From the NCBI RefSeq assembly GCF_963678635.1, contig NC_087068.1, forward strand, positions 4,921,079 through 4,981,078: a stretch of 60,000 nt of DNA, read 5' to 3'. Below, piece by piece: positions 27,563 through 38,449 of the stretch. A program made the translations under genes and the position numbers. Each line of letters starts with the position of its first letter. The stretch's first letter is position 1. The notes beneath the pieces are model-generated. The model searched no databases. It was not told where the DNA came from and worked only from the letters and a program-made list of their open reading frames with translations. This stretch comes from Symsagittifera roscoffensis. Lineage: Eukaryota > Xenacoelomorpha > Acoela > Convolutidae.

Positions 27563-27877
27563 TTACACTTGTCGGACAATTTGGAAAATCGATTTTGTAT
27601 CCGAGGGCGCTTTGAATAGACCGGTTTTTAGCGTAAGTAAACATACGTTGTTCGGGTGTCTTGATTGATACTCTGCTAAGCCAATTTTCACCACTTGCAT
27701 GTGTTCTACCTCAAAATTGAGCGGAATTAGTCTATCAAGCCATCTTGTTAACCGCCTAAACATCGTCTTATTCTTCTTGTTATTTGCGTTTTCATTACAT
27801 CCGCCAACCATTATTTTCCAGACATTACATTCATTTTTTGCATCAACTTTGCTGAGCACTGCAAGTAAAATGTTCAA
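27563..27877 (-). pseudogene. gypsy RNase H C-terminal remnant
   Basis: The motif RRLTRWLDRLIPLNFEVEHM followed by GLAEYQSRHPN corresponds to the end of gypsy RNase H and the connection to integrase, where family members have an ADYLSR-type motif. The catalytic N-terminal part and RT are missing. It is out of frame with the integrase piece downstream. Confidence 0.75.
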
Positions 27878-27889
27878 CTGTGATAGGAT

Positions 27890-30800
27890 AAAATTTTTTT
27901 ATTTGGAACGATTTAACCCCTTTTTTAAGTTCTTTGGTATGAAAGTGTTAATTTGGTCCTGCTTCCAATTGAGAATAAAACAGATTATACCAAATAAGCT
28001 GTTGCCACTAGCAGCAAGCAAGTCTTCGGGGAAACTCATTCTGATGAAAGAAAGGCACGTTGAAAGAAAACTGTGAACCAAAACATGTCCCTTAAACTGA
28101 CTAAAACTGACTCATTTTGAATCTTATGAAATTTTAATTTTCGGTTATGCTTTATGAAAAGACGAGCTCTTCTTTGCTAAAAGAACTTGCTATCTAGCCA
28201 ATGGAAGATTTAAGATTAACAAAGTTGTTGAAATTTTTTCTAGTTCAACAAAAAATTGATTTTCTGAGCTCCCCAAAATATTTTGAAGGCTCGTTTTTTT
28301 ACAAAAATTCTGTAATGCTGGCAAAATTACATAAAGTATACCGTTGATCAAAAGTCGTGTTTTTCTGAGTCATCCTATCCCTTCAACAATAACCGCACAA
28401 ACTTGAGAATGAAACTTTTTTAAATCGAAATTTATTCCGATAAAAGACCGTATAATTTTTTTTACTTCAGCCATTTGGATACCTAAGTCAGCAAAAAAAA
28501 GTGTAAGCGAAATTCTACAGATTTGTCATTGCCTAACAATCAATAAAAATTTATTTGGACGGATTTTTGACGCAATATACTCCAACTTAAAAAAGTCGCA
28601 ACAAGAACTACAGAGATAAGAGACTCTACAGTATCGAGGACTTTCTTCTGAATTTTACAAATCTAAAGTTTTCGGCGGCAGTGAAAAAAAAATTATACAA
28701 AATTTCTTCGATTTTAGCTTTCTTTATGATTGTGTAAGTGAAACAACTTGTTCGTCAAATGAACCGATGAGAAGAAGCAATTTTATTTTTAGTTCTGAAC
28801 AATTACATACTAATTATACTCATAGCTTTTCAGGCTGAATCTCAAAACAAAAAATCAATTGAAACGCATCCGTAAAATTTTTGGTTGCAATTTTTTCTGT
28901 TTTTTGATTGCCGAGAAAATTTGAGTATAATCGGCATAAAGTTTAATCAAAACGGGTGTGAAAAGAATTTTTAAAAAAATTCAATTTGATTGATAATATA
29001 TTCATTCAGAAATAGATAAAGTTTGAATTTTATGCATCATTTTTGTTTAGACAGGGTCGATTTTGATTTTGTTTACATTAATTTTTCCAGCTCTCTGCTG
29101 CATTTTCCGTATAAAGACGATTTTAATCAATTTCCTGTCAGTGGGGTTAGTATACATGGCAGTGGTGAAGGTGTTACGTCTCCGCCTCTCAATCAAGCGG
29201 GTCGATTGTTCGTGGCCACGCATATCGATGTCCATTGCTTGAGGCTCGGGCAGCAAAACCCGGCCCAAAAAACACGGCAACAAAAATTGTGTGTGTAAAA
29301 AGACGGGAGCAAAACAGCAATTCTAATGAAGAGCTGAAAAGCTTAAACGATGGTCTTTTTCCGATTGGATATGTCAATTTAAAAAGCAACAATTTCAAGC
29401 ACTAGCAATTATACTGTTAATTGGCAGCGTAATCTACTTGACTGGCCACAGGTCAAAAATTCTTCAATTGTACATAATTCACAAAATATAACCAAAGTAT
29501 AAAGGCACGTAAAATGATTTATGTTTGACTGTTAGGCATTGCTCCTTCTAATCATTGCATGGGGTCTTCCTTTCTCTGTTAGATCGTGTATAATTCAATT
29601 CCGGTAGCTTTAGGAAACTTGTCCAATCTTCTTTTGAAAGCGTTGATATTCTTACGGAGAACCTTTTTCGTGTTAAATTCTCAGCAGTTTAACTCTGCTT
29701 ATGAAAAAAAACTTTGGACTGAGTTTTTTGGAACACTTAACGAAGCTACAAAACTTGAAACATATTTGGAAACAAAAAGGAGTGAAAGGAAGTTAGAAAA
29801 CAATTATTGATTAGTAATGGAACTAAAACAGTTGAAAAAATGCTGAAAACAAAACAAGATAGAACTAAAAAATGCAGTTATTTAGTTAGAATGTTTTTTG
29901 AGTCAAAATCTTACTTTCAACTAACAGATTGAAACAAACAGAAAAAAATTCAATCGAATCATTTCCATGTTTTATTGTCCGAGACAGTTGCTCAGCTCAT
30001 CTGTTTTCATGAAAGCACAACCAGTTTATACAGCCAATGTATGTATCAATATTGTAATTTAACATACGGAGTTTCCGATAAAACATATCTAAGAAATCTC
30101 CAATAATAACGTTTTTTTTTGGATTCTAATTCGAAAAAAAAATTTATAAAGTGCGAGACAAGTGAACTATAAGACTTCACTTTTCTATTGAACGTTTTTC
30201 TCTCAATCTAAAAACGTTTTACTTGATGAATGGTACATAGACAAACCAATTAAAATAAAAATTAATAGAAAGTTCTAAGTCGCGCTCCAACAGATTGAAT
30301 TACCTTTTACACTTGCTCGAGTTGGTCTCTTTTCAATCATAAGTTTTCGTCCTTGTTGGGTTGTTGCACAACTCGAAACAAATAGATTATATTGGCTTTC
30401 TTTTGTTTTGTTTGACTTTTTCCCTCGTTTGTCACCTCTTCATATCTTATTCTAATCAAATCGAAAAAAAATTAAGTTTATTCTAGTTCATTTTTCATTA
30501 TTTTTCTTCCGATTAAATTTATAACCTTGCTGGCAGTTTGTGAATATCAACTCTTTCTCTGAATGTTGATACGTTGCAAACAATATTATAGAGACAATTT
30601 TCGGTAATGACCAAAAAACTTTAATGATTTTATCGGGCATTTTGTCATGTTTTTGATTCAACTTGAATGAAACTGTCTCCTTGTTTAGCCTTGATCAAGA
30701 TGGGCAATTTTTTTTGTAAGTTTTTGAATACCTTTATTCAGGTGATGTTTTAACTGTTTGTGAAATTTTTATTTGTTTGTAGGTTTACATGTGGTTTTTA

Positions 30801-31200
30801 TAAACATTGGGCTAGTTTCGTCTGCAGTTGTGCTAAATTCCGCCCATTCAAACTTATTACAGTCAAAATTGTGCAGGTCAACTGCCAGAGTTTCTTTATC
30901 TAGTCTTTTTAACACCTCGTTTAGTCTTTGTTCTTGTTTCTTTCCGTCTGTTAGTTACAGTTTCTTTGAGTTAGGTCAAATAGTTTTAATATATTGACGG
31001 GCATAACCGGAAGCCATATCAACTATTGCAATTTATTAAACTAGTTGCCTAACCTCCTACTAATGTAAAGTTGCTTTGCTTTCTGCTGGTGTCGTCCAAG
31101 GTTAATTGTGCGTACGTGAGCCGTTAACCCATTGTTGATTGGTACACCCCTCCGGGTACATGTTGTTTCATCGCTGGGACGACAATTTTCACCAGTACCT
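27890..31200. other. AT-rich DNA, no gene recognised
   Basis: Long AT-rich stretch with T/A homopolymers. Two slightly GC-richer patches (29020-29400 and 31020-31260) carry short frames on both strands but no domain, splice-flanked exon or repeat that I can assign. A frame at 29586-29810 follows an acceptor-like CTCTGTTAG but is not convincing. Confidence 0.5.
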
Positions 31201-31309
31201 CTATATTGGGCTTTGCTTACATGCATTTGTGTATCCGGATTGAAGTCACAGAGGCTATCATACTGTTCAAGTGAGACAACAGTTGTGAAAAAAAGTTCAG
31301 TCCTGTATC

Positions 31310-31333
31310 AGAGTAAAACCAGTGTTTTACTCT
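31310..31333. repeat. perfect 10-bp hairpin
   Basis: AGAGTAAAAC and GTTTTACTCT flank the 4-base loop CAGT. It lies near the left end of a possible 4-kb element bounded by similar ACAGTACTG-rich sequences in inverted orientation (31370-31430 and 35060-35145). Confidence 0.7.
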
Positions 31334-31542
31334 AATTTTCACCTGAACAAGTAATTTAACAGGCTGAATTTTGCCAGTACTGTTTAGAACTGTAAGCAGA
31401 AGTTACAGTACTGTTTTATTCTGTTTTCAATCTGAAACATGATTGGAAACTTTTTTAAAGAAATTTCGATTCCATTTCAAAGTCGTCGTTACAAAAGGGA
31501 AAAATTCATTTAAAAAGCCTAAAATAAAACGATTGTGCTAAA

Positions 31543-32215
31543 AACAACCTAAGAACGCATTTTTTTCTCCAAAAAAAACAGAAAATGGCTAGCGTTAGTA
31601 GTTAAGAGGATTGAGTAGCAAAACTTGCCTGGAAACACGTCATTTTTTGTAAGATTATGGAACAAAACAACTTTTTTATAATTAATGCATCACTCCACAG
31701 CTAGAAATTAGCTGAAAACAGCCTTAAAACGCAGTTTTTTGTGAAAAACACAATATGTAGTGTTGTGAATTGAAACGCTTGAGCAAATGAATTTGTCTGG
31801 AAGCTGGAAGCACGGCATACGGCATTTTTGGTTAAAATATGGAAAAAAAATTTTTTTGTAAATTGATGCCTCCCCCCACAGCTAAAAATTCAGCTGAAAA
31901 CAACCTAAAAACGCATTTTTTGGGAAAAGTATTGATGTGGTAGAGTTGGTAAGGCTTGAGGAACTGAATTTTCCCGGAAACACGGCAAATTTCAGTTAAA
32001 GGGTGGATTTTTTTTTTCAAATTGATGCATACTCCCACTGTTTAACATCAGCTGAATACAAACTAAAAATGTATTGCTTTTGCGGAAAAAAACTGTTTTA
32101 GAGTTGGTAGTTATGAGGCTTGAGCAACTAAATTTTCCCGGAAACACGGCAATTTTTGGGAGACAATTTGGAGAAAAAAAATTAAAAAATTGATTCATCC
32201 TCCACAGCTAAAAAT
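31543..32215 (+). repeat. tandem repeat, about 160-180 bp x 4
   Basis: Units start at about 31543, 31716, 31897 and 32056 with words AAACAACCTAAAAACGCAT, GGCTTGAGCAACTGAATTT, CCCGGAAACACGGCA and CCACAGCTAAAAA in fixed order. Units diverge by substitutions and small indels. Short minus-strand frames here come from the repeat. Confidence 0.8.
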
Positions 32216-32410
32216 AAGCTAAATTTTTCTCAAATGTTGAGCTAATTTTTTTGATCATGTCAAAATAAATTCGGGTGATCTAGTTCTTTGTTTTTATTTA
32301 TGATTCTATCCTGGGATGGATTAGTTGCAGGTTTTCGGCAGTTTTTTACCATAAAAAAGACTTTTGAAAAAACTGATGATTGGTAGTCAATTTTTTTACT
32401 GATGAAAAAC

Positions 32411-34760
32411 TGATGATTGCTAGAGCTCAGTTCAATGAATTAAATTATTCAATCTGTTTGTCTCATATTGTTTCAAGACTGATAATAATCAAAAACTTTT
32501 GAAATTTTTCACCCTGATTTTTATTCTGACTATTATTAGTGACGCGCTATTTTATTGATTGTTTGAAGTTTTATTGTGCAGTTTGTTTTTATAGTTTCAT
32601 TTGAATTTGTTATAATCAAAACTAGTCTAATTTTAATTGTTCCTTAGAGTTCCTTAGAATTTTTCTTCTTTTTCAGAAAATCATTATTTCAAAATTAAAA
32701 TTTTTTTGTCAATTTGCGCGACATCTCTTGGATATCAATAGGTAAAAGCTGGTCCTGAGACTTTTTGAAATTGTGGAATCTTAACTTAGTTTTGGATTTA
32801 GGTGTACACATTCATTTCAAAGCACACGTGGGAGCGCAATTAATTGATAAAAAAGTAAATTCGACGAAAAAAGGAAACAGTTTGATCTCTCAATGATTAT
32901 CTCATTTTTAGCCCCAACCTACCACTCCGGTAAGCTTCTTAAACACATTAGTGAAACTGACTTGAAACCTAAATTTAATTAAACACGATAGCCAAAACGA
33001 GCAAAACTTATATAGAGTATCAACACGAAATTGTATGACTAAAAGGATCAAGATAAAATGGACACCTATAAAATATTACAAATGATTTTGACGGTTAATA
33101 CTAATTTATGGGCAACAAATTTGTCAATTATTAGATGGTCATAAAACTGAACTCGTTATTGTTCAAAATCTTCAGTTTTTTCTCAGAGTGTTTTATGAAA
33201 AAATTGAAATTTTCAGCAAAACGAAAAACTCAATATGAAAAACTCGAAATTTTCAGCAAAACGAAAAACTCAATATGAAAAACTCGAAATTTTCGAAAAA
33301 CTCAATATGAGGCTGTTCGATAATTGTTGCGTTCAACTGCTTATTGTTTTCTTTGAATTTCACAAAAATCTATTGAACTGCCAATCATCGGCTGTTCTAA
33401 ATTTTCCCATTTGAAAAAATTTTAATTTTGAAAGCTTTAATAGTGAAATTGTGAAGTTTTAGTTCTGTTTCTAGACCAAAACAAGATGATTGCTAGTTAT
33501 TATCGTTGCTTCATAGAAGCTTAGTTAGTTGAGTTAAGCTATTTAATCTGTTTGCCTAAAATTGCTTCAAGACTGATAATCATCAAAAACTTTTGAAATT
33601 TTTCGCTCTGAATCATATTCTGATAATTATTAGTTACGCGCTTTTTTTTCAAGATTGTATTTAATTTTTTTGTACAATTTGATTTTATAGTTTCGTTTGA
33701 GTCTAAGTTTAATTGATCTTCAATGGAGTTTTAAAACCGAGAGTTCCGTAGAAATCTTCAGTTTTTTATAGAAATTTTATTTATTTAATTTTTTGTCAAT
33801 TTCTGACATATTTTGGAAATTGACAGATAGAAGGTAAAAAAGGAGTCTATTTGAAAATAAGGAAGTTTATCTTAGTTTCTGGATTAGGGTGTGGACACAA
33901 ATTACGAAGCACACGTGGGAGTGCAATTGAGATAGGTGGAAAGTTGACAAAAAAGGAAAACAGGTTGCTCTCTCAAAGATTATCTCCCGAATTTTATTTC
34001 CATGCTACCCCCCCCCTGTTGTAAGATTACTGAATACATTAATGCAACTTTCTCAAACGTGATAGCCAAAATCCAAAAACACGAAAATATGTGCTACAAA
34101 GATCAAGATAAAAATAGGCAAATAACATTACAAGTTACTTTGACGGTTAAAACTAAATTATTGGCATATATTTTGTAAAGTATGGATGATCATATTCACT
34201 AAACCATTTATTGTTCAAAACCTTCAGTTTTTTCTCAAAGTTTTTTTTAATTGAAATTTATAGTTCAAAAAACTCAATATGAGGCTGTTAGATACTTGTT
34301 ACGTTTTTATCCCAACTGTTTATGTGATATCTACAATGTTTTCTTTGACTGCCCTTTGAATTGGCAATCATCGGCTGTTTCAAAATTTTTCACGTTTGAA
34401 AATTTTATTTCTGAAAGCTTAAATCGTGAAATTTTGAAACTTTTGCTTTAACTTTAGGCCAAAAACTGATTATTGCGGTTTAATTTTTTTGTTTCATAGG
34501 AGCTTACTTATGTGACTTCAATTTTTTATTCTGTTTGACTAAAATTGCTTCAAGACTGATAATTTCCAGAATTTTTTGAAAGTTTTCACTCTGATTTTTT
34601 TCTGATGATTATTCGTTACGTGATTTTTCATTGATTGCTTAAAATCTTATTGTTCATTTTTTATAACTTCATATGAGTTTGTTATAATCATAACTAGCTA
34701 AGTTTATTTGTTTTATAATTGAGTTTTAAAAACGAGTTCCATGATTTTTTTTTCAGTAAG
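32411..34760 (+). repeat. about 1-kb tandem repeat, 2.3 copies
   Basis: Units begin near 32411, 33485 and 34465. Each opens with TGATGATTGC-like text, then CTTCAAGACTGATAAT, AAACTTTTGAAA and later AAGCACACGTGGGAG with GCAATT. Spacings are 1074 and 980 bp, and the third unit is partial. No protein is encoded. Confidence 0.75.
33201..33309 (+). repeat. 40-bp tandem repeat, 2.7 copies
   Basis: A unit containing GAAATTTTCAGCAAAACG and AAAAACTCAATATGAAA repeats with exact 40-bp spacing (33201, 33241, 33281); the last copy has an internal deletion. It is nested in the first 1-kb unit. Confidence 0.9.
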
Positions 34761-35091
34761 TCTTAGGTAAATCTTCAAGAAGAAGGCCGAAAAATTTTGT
34801 TAAATCAGCCAAACCAAATAGTTTCATTGAAGTCACGCTTGTGCTTACGCGCAGAGTTTTGTATTTTTAGAGATTTTTTTTGAGGTTTCATACAAAAAAT
34901 TGCCGTTCTGATTTTTGTAAATCGATCTCTGCCAATAGAAAAAACAGAACAACATCTCTGATTTTTGTTTCTGATCAAAGAAAAAAAACAGAACAAAATT
35001 CCTGATTTTATTATGATCAGAGAAGTATCAGAACAAAACTTTTGATTTTATTTTGATCAGAAATGTGACAGAATAAAAACAGTACAGTAAG

Positions 35092-35143
35092 AGTACTGAT
35101 GCAGTATTGTTACAGTACTGATGCAGTATTGTTACAGTACTGC
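35092..35143 (+). repeat. 22-bp tandem repeat, 2.4 copies
   Basis: The unit starts AGTACTGATGCAG and ends TATTGTTAC; copies begin at 35092, 35114 and 35136. Upstream (34938-35080) GATCAG/CAGAACA words also recur. TCTCTGAT at 35151 pairs with ATCAGAGA at 35168. Confidence 0.85.
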
Positions 35144-35239
35144 GGTTTTTTCTCTGATTTATCATCGATCAGAGATAAATTGCCACTTGCCAGAATCTGA
35201 TGCAGAACTCATTATTTTCTAATACATTTCTGGAGAAGT

Positions 35240-36190
35240 ACTGATTTTCTCTGTGATTTCAGGGTATGTATTTCTTCATTTGTTTCAAACATTTTGTCGG
35301 TTTTTGTTAGATTTTTTCTCCGTTATCACGTTGCTGCTGATGAACTGTTGGTTGCTGCTTTAATCGATTTTTCTTTGTTCTATCAATTTAATGATTTATT
35401 TTCCAACCCGTTCTTATAAGCGGATTGGTTCTCTTTTGCTGAGCTACTATGACATTTTTCACGTCTGCCACTTTTGTCACGTGGCTTTTGACTTCTCGGT
35501 CATTGTGCATTGTCCTGGTATTTTACTCTTATACACTTGGTACTCTGTGGATCTGCATAACTATCTTCTTCTACGATGAGTACCAGAGCTTGTGGTCGTT
35601 ATTGTTCTAGTTGTACTCCAATGTTTGGTGGGATCTGTTAGCTCTTTTCCCTTTCACTAACTCAAACCGTGCTGAGTAGACTGTCCGATCTCTCAATCAG
35701 AAGTATCACTTTTCCTGCTACCAGTTCAATATAAGCGGCGTAGTAATCAATTGAATCTTTTGTCCTGCTTTCTAAATTGTGTTTTGTTTTTTTTCTTGTT
35801 TTACCCGACAATGGACTTCCCGAATCTGCTTGTATTTCTATTTTTCAATTAACAAAATTGCATTTTGATTTTTTCTTGTTGATAAAATTTGAGTAGTTTT
35901 CGTTACGATTTAACAATGGAGTTCACCACGTTTAAAATTTTTGTGGTATAGTTTTCTTGAAACCTTGTTTTGTAACTTTCAGCTAGCGCCATAATTGTAT
36001 ATCTCTAAATTCCGCGTGTGCAACAATATCACTATCTTAGTTGATTGTTTTTCGGAATTTTTTTGAGAGCCTTCTCTTCCTCGTTGATCCTTGTTCCTAT
36101 CATGATTCTCAATAATTGATCTTCTCACTTTTTGGTTGTGTTTTTGATTTGCCCTTTTCAACCTATTTTGTTGAACCTCCTGAGCTTAAA
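35240..36190. other. no gene recognised
   Basis: Less repetitive than its neighbours and slightly richer in GC, but no domain, exon pair or RNA gene could be identified on either strand. Confidence 0.45.
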
Positions 36191-36550
36191 TTTTTTTCGT
36201 AAAGATATGCGGGTTAAAAAATTGCTAATTTGGTCAATTTGCGACAATAACGCGCGATATATTTCGCGCTATTAACGAGAAAGCGGAGATTTAATCAGTC
36301 TAAGAAATCGTTCCAAATTGGTTTAAGAAGCTTATTTGCCATAATTGATATTTTACTAGGAGCAAAATTTATCATTTTGTACTTTATACGGCATGTGGGG
36401 GTGTTGATTGTAGCAAAATTGATCTCGACTTAAAAAAAATTCATTTTGTTTTTGTTACAAATAATTTAAATCATGATTTTACTGCTCCTTAGACCTTAAA
36501 AGGCAGTCGGAACATTCAGGGCTTCGCCCTGATACGGGCAGTTTTGTTTT
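36190..36550 (+). repeat. dispersed repeat with GGGC-TTC-GCCC tail, copy A
   Basis: Carries AACGCGCGATATA, CCAAATTGGTTTAAG, GCCATAATTGAT, CGGCATGTGGGGG and AAAAGGCAGTCGGAACATTC, then the hairpin AGGGC-TTC-GCCCT and GATACGGGCAG. The order matches copies at 37015 and, inverted, 37905. Confidence 0.75.
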
Positions 36551-37014
36551 ATTTGGACGCGATTCCTTTCCTACGTGTTTTGATTATTAAGTTTGATTAT
36601 TCAGTCTGATATTTAGGTGGTGTTCGACTCATTTTCATCGAACTCATTTCGTATTAATAGGTTTCCTGAAGTTTTTGTTTCTCATAATAAAGTTTCTGCT
36701 TTTCTCTCCCATTAACTTTGTAATTCGTTAACATAACTGGGACCCATTCAGCCTCGCGGTTTATGCAGCCTGTTTTTAAAGCTAGACCGATTAAATTTGC
36801 ATGAATGACTCCAGCTCTCTTTGTCTTTCTGTAATCGATAGATGAAACTGTATCGGCCGAATGTCACACTTATTGCGGTTATCTCAAAGTTGTCTTCCGA
36901 TTCTAAGCATAAATTACTCTTTGTTATCGTATCCAGATCTATTTACTGGCGTTTTTATCTATACTGTCTTCGAGTTTTTGCTCCCAAAAATAAGTTTATA
37001 ATGGTTTTTGTTTC

Positions 37015-37545
37015 GACTTTCGATACGAAAGTAACGGAATATTTGTGATCGGGGTGGGTTTTTTTTTCTTCAGACAAATTTCGACTTTTTAACTAGCCAT
37101 TTTTTGACGGAATTTTTTTATATCATTCGAAAGCTATTGTTCTCCTGAGCTTGAATTGGAAAAGATATTTTACCTGTGATCATTTTTCATAAAGTTATGG
37201 GGGTTTAAAGACTGCCATTTTGGCCAATTTGGGACAGTTAACGCGTGATAAATTTCGGGCTATTAACGCGTAAGCGGACCTTTAATCCGTCTTAGCATTC
37301 GTTCCAAATTGGTTCAATGATGCTTTTATGCCATAATTGATTTGTTAATAGGCGCAAAATCTATCACTTTGTATTTAATATGGCGTGTGGGGTGATGTTT
37401 TCACACGAAATCTCAATTTTTTTCAAAAATTCTTTTTTTTATTTTTTCTATTACCTTGAAATTTTTCATTTTATTAATGCTCCATAGATCTTAAAAGGCA
37501 GTCGGAAAATTCAAGGTTTTGCCCTGATACGAGCAGTCTTGTTGT
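37015..37545 (+). repeat. dispersed repeat, copy B (arm of an inverted pair)
   Basis: Extends further upstream than copy A, including GATCGGGGTGGG, CAAATTTCGACTTTTTAAC and TGATCATTTTTCATAAAG. It is the direct-orientation arm of an inverted pair with 37905-38440, so the two could form a hairpin of roughly 500-bp arms with a 360-bp loop. Confidence 0.75.
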
Positions 37546-37904
37546 TTTTGGATTGTTGTCTTCCCATCATGTGTTGCTCCATGGAATACCTTTATCAACT
37601 TGCCTTTTGTTTTTATTTTTGTAAAGACTGTTTTCTTGATTTCTTTTTCTTAATACCGTTTTTGCGAACTTCTCACAAAACTCAATCGAATCACCTAAGA
37701 TCGTTCATTGATTCACCTGTGGTGATTCATCCCTGAGGCGAGTTTTTTAGAGTCAGATTTTTTTTCAAAAAAAATCATAATTACTTTTAAGCTATTATCA
37801 TTATTGCAGTGGCTTTTGCGCCGGTTTTTACCACAGTAGGAGGATACTTATGGAATTTTTTTGAATCTGCAGGCTGCAACATTTTGTCTATCATATGCAC
37901 GCTT

Positions 37905-38440
37905 GTAAGTTAAAGTAACAATAGTGCTCGTAGCCCTGAATGCTCCCACTGCCTTTTAAGGTTTATATGGAGCAGTAATAACCTAAAAAAATTAAAGGTA
38001 ATAAAATAAAATGAATATATGTTTTTTAAATTTGAAAATGTTTATGAAAATTATCCGCCCACACGCCATATAAACTACAAAAGGATAGATTTTGAGCCTT
38101 CTAGCAAATCAATTATGGCTAATAAGCTTCTTTCAACCAATTTGGAATGATTTCTAAGACGCAATAAATCTCCGCTTACGCGTTAATAGCGCAAAATATA
38201 TCGCGCGTTAATTGTCCCAAATTGGCCAAAATGTCAATCGTTAAACCCACGTAACTTTACGAAAAATGATCACAGGTGAAATATTTTTTCAAAATTGAGT
38301 TCAAGAAAACAACACCTTTCGAATGATATAAAATAATTTCGTCAAAAATGGCTAGTTAAAAAGTCGAAATTTGTCTGAAAAAAAAAAAACCACCCCGAGC
38401 ACAAATATGCCGTCACTTTCAAATCGAAAGTCGGAACAAT
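37905..38440 (-). repeat. dispersed repeat, copy C (inverted arm)
   Basis: Read on the minus strand it repeats copy B almost end to end, through the CACCCCGAGCACAAATAT boundary. It lacks part of the GGGCTTCGCCC hairpin. A more diverged inverted fragment lies at 39690-39935. Confidence 0.75.
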
Positions 38441-38449
38441 AACTTGGAT

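Larger units (their letters stand above)
26160..27877 (-). mobile_element. decayed Ty3/gypsy pol fragment (RNase H to integrase)
   Basis: Read on the minus strand from 27877 downward, the order is the end of an RNase H domain, a degenerate linker, a zinc-binding domain and an integrase core. The parts lie in different frames or are split by stops, and no LTR was found. It differs from the 18.9-kb element in sequence and is GC-richer, so it comes from another gypsy lineage. Confidence 0.85.

Noticed and set aside
36515-36545. Helitron 3' end (hairpin near a terminus)
   Set aside because: AGGGC-TTC-GCCCT is followed by GATACGGGCAG, without the CTRR end or a 5' TC that would define a Helitron.
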